A stretch of 8,240 nt of DNA from an uncultured Ruminococcus sp. (lineage in GTDB: Bacteria; Bacillota; Clostridia; Oscillospirales; Acutalibacteraceae): the NCBI GenBank assembly GCA_902772795.1, contig CACYBZ010000331.1, positions 1 through 8,240 of the forward strand. The letters are read 5' to 3'. Below are positions 6,409 to 8,240 of this stretch, one piece after another; position 1 is the first letter of the stretch, and every line of letters starts with the position of its first letter. The position numbers were made by a program, and so were the translations under genes. The notes under the pieces were generated by a model. That model was not told the DNA's origin. It saw nothing but the letters and a program-made list of their open reading frames with translations, and ran no database searches.

Positions 6409-7563
6409 ATGGCCAAAGAAAAAGCAAAAGACTTGAAAATCAAATCCAATCAGAGTGCAGACGACAAGAAAAAAGCACTGGAAACCGCTATCGGACAGAT
6501 TGAAAAGCAGTTCGGTAAGGGAGCAGTCATGCGACTTGGCGAAAACAAGGCAATGAATGTCGGCTTTATTCCGACAGGGTCGCTGACACTGGATCTGGCA
6601 CTGGGAATCGGCGGTCTGCCGAGAGGAAGAATTATCGAAATCTACGGGCCCGAGTCTTCAGGTAAGACAACGCTTGCTTTACACTGTATCGCTGAGGGAC
6701 AGAAACTGAACGGTAATGTTGCGTTTATTGATGTTGAACACGCCTTAGACCCTGTTTATGCAGGGGCATTGGGTGTAAATGTCGATGAACTGCTGGTATC
6801 ACAGCCCGACACAGGTGAACAGGCACTGGAAATTGCCGAAGCGTTAATCCGTTCGGGAGCAATAGATGTTATAGTTGTGGACTCTGTTGCTGCACTCGTT
6901 CCCAAAGCGGAAATTGATGGCGATATGGGTGACTCTCATGTCGGACTTCATGCCCGTCTGATGTCGCAGGCGTTGAGAAAACTGGCAGGAGCTATTTCCA
7001 AATCCAACTGTGTAGCCATCTTTATCAATCAGCTGAGAGAAAAAGTCGGTGTCATTTACGGTAATCCCGAAGTAACAACAGGCGGTCGTGCCCTGAAATA
7101 TTATTCTTCCGTCAGAATTGAAGTCAGAAAAGAAGAAATCATTAAAAACGGCAGTGAAATTATCGGTACCCGTACAAAGGCGAAAGTCGTTAAGAATAAA
7201 ATTGCTCCGCCATTTAAAGAAGCCCATTTCGATATTATGTATGGCAAAGGAATTTCCCGTATAGGCGAACTGCTTGATCTGGCAGTAGAAAAAGATATTA
7301 TTCATAAAAGCGGAGCGTGGTTTTCTTACGGTACGGAAAGACTCGGACAGGGCAGGGACAACATCAAGGCCTTGCTGACGAATAATAAAGAACTGGCTGA
7401 CGAAATTGAACAGAAAGTTCTGGAAAGTATCGCCGAGGAGAACGGCAGACGACTGGACAAAGGCACATCTGCCCGAAAAGAAAAAGTGCTGAATACCAAT
7501 GAAAACGATACAGAAGAAATTTCCATTGATAACAGCGACCTTGATATCATGGTAGAAGATTAA
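6409..7563 (+). CDS. recA: Recombinase RecA
   Basis: A 384-residue RecA, which forms ATP-dependent filaments on single-stranded DNA for strand exchange and stimulates LexA self-cleavage in the SOS response. The Walker A motif is GPESSGKTT (80-88, Lys86), followed by [10 protein letters not shown] (107-116), Walker [13 protein letters not shown] (154-165) and the loop-2 region with [10 protein letters not shown] (205-214) and [15 protein letters not shown] (218-232). The C-terminal tail after about residue 340 is charged and ends acidic, as in most RecA proteins. The ATG at 6409 was chosen because AGGAGG (6393-6398) precedes it by 10 bases and the protein starts with the family's usual lysine-rich N-terminus. 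An in-frame ATG at 6331 lies upstream of the promoter -10 and would not be transcribed from it. recX overlaps its stop by one base. Confidence 0.98.
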   Translation: MAKEKAKDLKIKSNQSADDKKKALETAIGQIEKQFGKGAVMRLGENKAMNVGFIPTGSLTLDLALGIGGLPRGRIIEIYGPESSGKTTLALHCIAEGQKLNGNVAFIDVEHALDPVYAGALGVNVDELLVSQPDTGEQALEIAEALIRSGAIDVIVVDSVAALVPKAEIDGDMGDSHVGLHARLMSQALRKLAGAISKSNCVAIFINQLREKVGVIYGNPEVTTGGRALKYYSSVRIEVRKEEIIKNGSEIIGTRTKAKVVKNKIAPPFKEAHFDIMYGKGISRIGELLDLAVEKDIIHKSGAWFSYGTERLGQGRDNIKALLTNNKELADEIEQKVLESIAEENGRRLDKGTSARKEKVLNTNENDTEEISIDNSDLDIMVED

Positions 7564-8153
7564 TGCTTGTTACAGCTATCGAACAACGCAGAAAATCTAT
7601 GAGTGCGGTATATATTGACGGTGAATTTGCCATGCAACTGGATACTATGACGTTGCTGGCAAATAAAGTCAGGGTCGGCATGACGCTCACTGACGAGCAG
7701 TTGCAAGAACTGGTGAAACAATCGGAAGTCAGCCGAGCCAAAGAAAAAGCCTTATATCTGATTACGTATCGTGACCATTCTCAGAAAGAACTTACTGAGA
7801 AAATCAGAAGAACCTATTCATCTGAAACAGCCGAAGAAGTAGCTGAAACCATGCAGAAACTGGGGCTTGTCAATGATGAGGAATATGCCCGAAAATATGC
7901 CAATGAATTACTGCGGAAAAAGCATATGTCGCCGAGGGCGATTGCCTATAAGTTGCGTGAAAAAGGAATATCGCAGGAAATCATCACGCTTGTCAGTGAA
8001 GAACTGACATATGACCCTGTTTCTGAAATTACCGAAATTTTAGACCGCAAGTATCCCGATTACGCTCATGACGAAAAAATAAAACGGCGGGCTGTAGCCT
8101 ATCTGCAACGTATGGGCTGGAATTGGAGTGACATCAAATCCGCCATGACTTGA
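7563..8153 (+). CDS. recX: Regulatory protein RecX
   Basis: A 196-residue RecX, which binds RecA filaments and adjusts their assembly and activity. The N-terminal region VTAIEQRRKSMSAVYIDGEF (3-22) is the usual RecX lead-in. Three-helix RecX repeats follow: ALYLITYRDHSQKELTEKI (63-81), VNDEEYARKYANELLRKK (103-120) continuing into SPRAIAYKLREKGIS (123-137), and RRAVAYLQRMGWNWSDIKSAM (175-195). The start ATG shares its A with the recA stop codon (TAATG), giving a one-base overlap and likely translational coupling. Only a weak purine-rich ribosome site lies in the recA tail, so recX is probably made at a lower level than RecA. Length is normal for the longer Gram-positive members. Repeat copy 3 begins two bases after the stop. 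Confidence 0.95.
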   Translation: MLVTAIEQRRKSMSAVYIDGEFAMQLDTMTLLANKVRVGMTLTDEQLQELVKQSEVSRAKEKALYLITYRDHSQKELTEKIRRTYSSETAEEVAETMQKLGLVNDEEYARKYANELLRKKHMSPRAIAYKLREKGISQEIITLVSEELTYDPVSEITEILDRKYPDYAHDEKIKRRAVAYLQRMGWNWSDIKSAMT

Positions 8154-8155
8154 GT

Positions 8156-8240
8156 GAGGGGCGTTGCCCCTCAACCCCATCAGGGGCTCCGCCCCTGAAC
8201 CCCGCAAGCCTTTGAAAAGGCTTGACCGAAACTTTAAGGC
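8156..8240 (-). repeat. Three-hairpin intergenic repeat element, copy 3, inverted and reaching the window edge
   Basis: In plus-strand order: GAGGGGC (8156-8162) pairs with GCCCCTC (8166-8172), loop GTT; CAGGGGC (8181-8187) pairs with GCCCCTG (8191-8197), loop TCC; CAAGCCTTT (8205-8213) pairs with AAAGGCTTG (8216-8224). Read on the minus strand this reproduces the order of copies 1 and 2: a GCCTTAAA-like entry (8240-8233), an A/T-cored hairpin 1, a linker of 7 bases, hairpin 2 with loop GGA, a G-rich linker of 8 bases, and hairpin 3 with loop AAC. No stem is followed by a T-run, so it is not a typical terminator for recX. Confidence 0.72.

Overview
The window looks like chromosomal DNA of a Gram-positive anaerobe of the class Clostridia, most likely Ruminococcus or a close relative in the Oscillospiraceae. 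This is inferred from a moderately AT-rich sequence, strong purine-rich ribosome binding sites, a recA-recX pair, a YtrA-type GntR/ABC operon and hairpin-rich intergenic repeats of a kind I associate with that group. I ran no database search, so the taxonomic call is tentative. All gene-sized space is accounted for: nine protein genes, no RNA genes, no CRISPR array, no transposase, and no gene-free stretch longer than about 180 bases.

Left part, plus strand (1-3651). A membrane methyltransferase of the isoprenylcysteine carboxyl methyltransferase type is followed by a membrane-anchored alpha/beta hydrolase, then ispF (MEP isoprenoid pathway) overlapping hemW (radical-SAM heme chaperone) by 4 bases. 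The two gaps on either side of the hydrolase gene each hold a three-hairpin repeat element. A third copy, in inverted orientation, lies at the right edge of the window.

Middle, minus strand (6286 down to 3669). This is a regulated ABC exporter operon: promoter and palindromic operator, then a 127-residue GntR/YtrA-type repressor, an ATPase and two paralogous six-helix permeases. The genes overlap or nearly touch, so they probably form one transcript under autogenous repression, as in ytr-type cell-envelope-stress operons. The repressor gene has no ATG, GTG or TTG start. Its best start is an ATC behind an almost perfect Shine-Dalgarno sequence, so ordinary ORF finding would miss it.

Right part, plus strand (6335-8153). 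recA is transcribed divergently from the ABC operon, with its own promoter and a 22-base palindrome at the presumed transcription start. recX follows with a one-base overlap (TAATG), giving the usual recombinase plus modulator pair.

Nothing here is clearly a new biological system. The observations most worth following are the three-hairpin repeat family, in which layout is kept while stems change in a base-paired way, and the non-canonical start of the GntR repressor.
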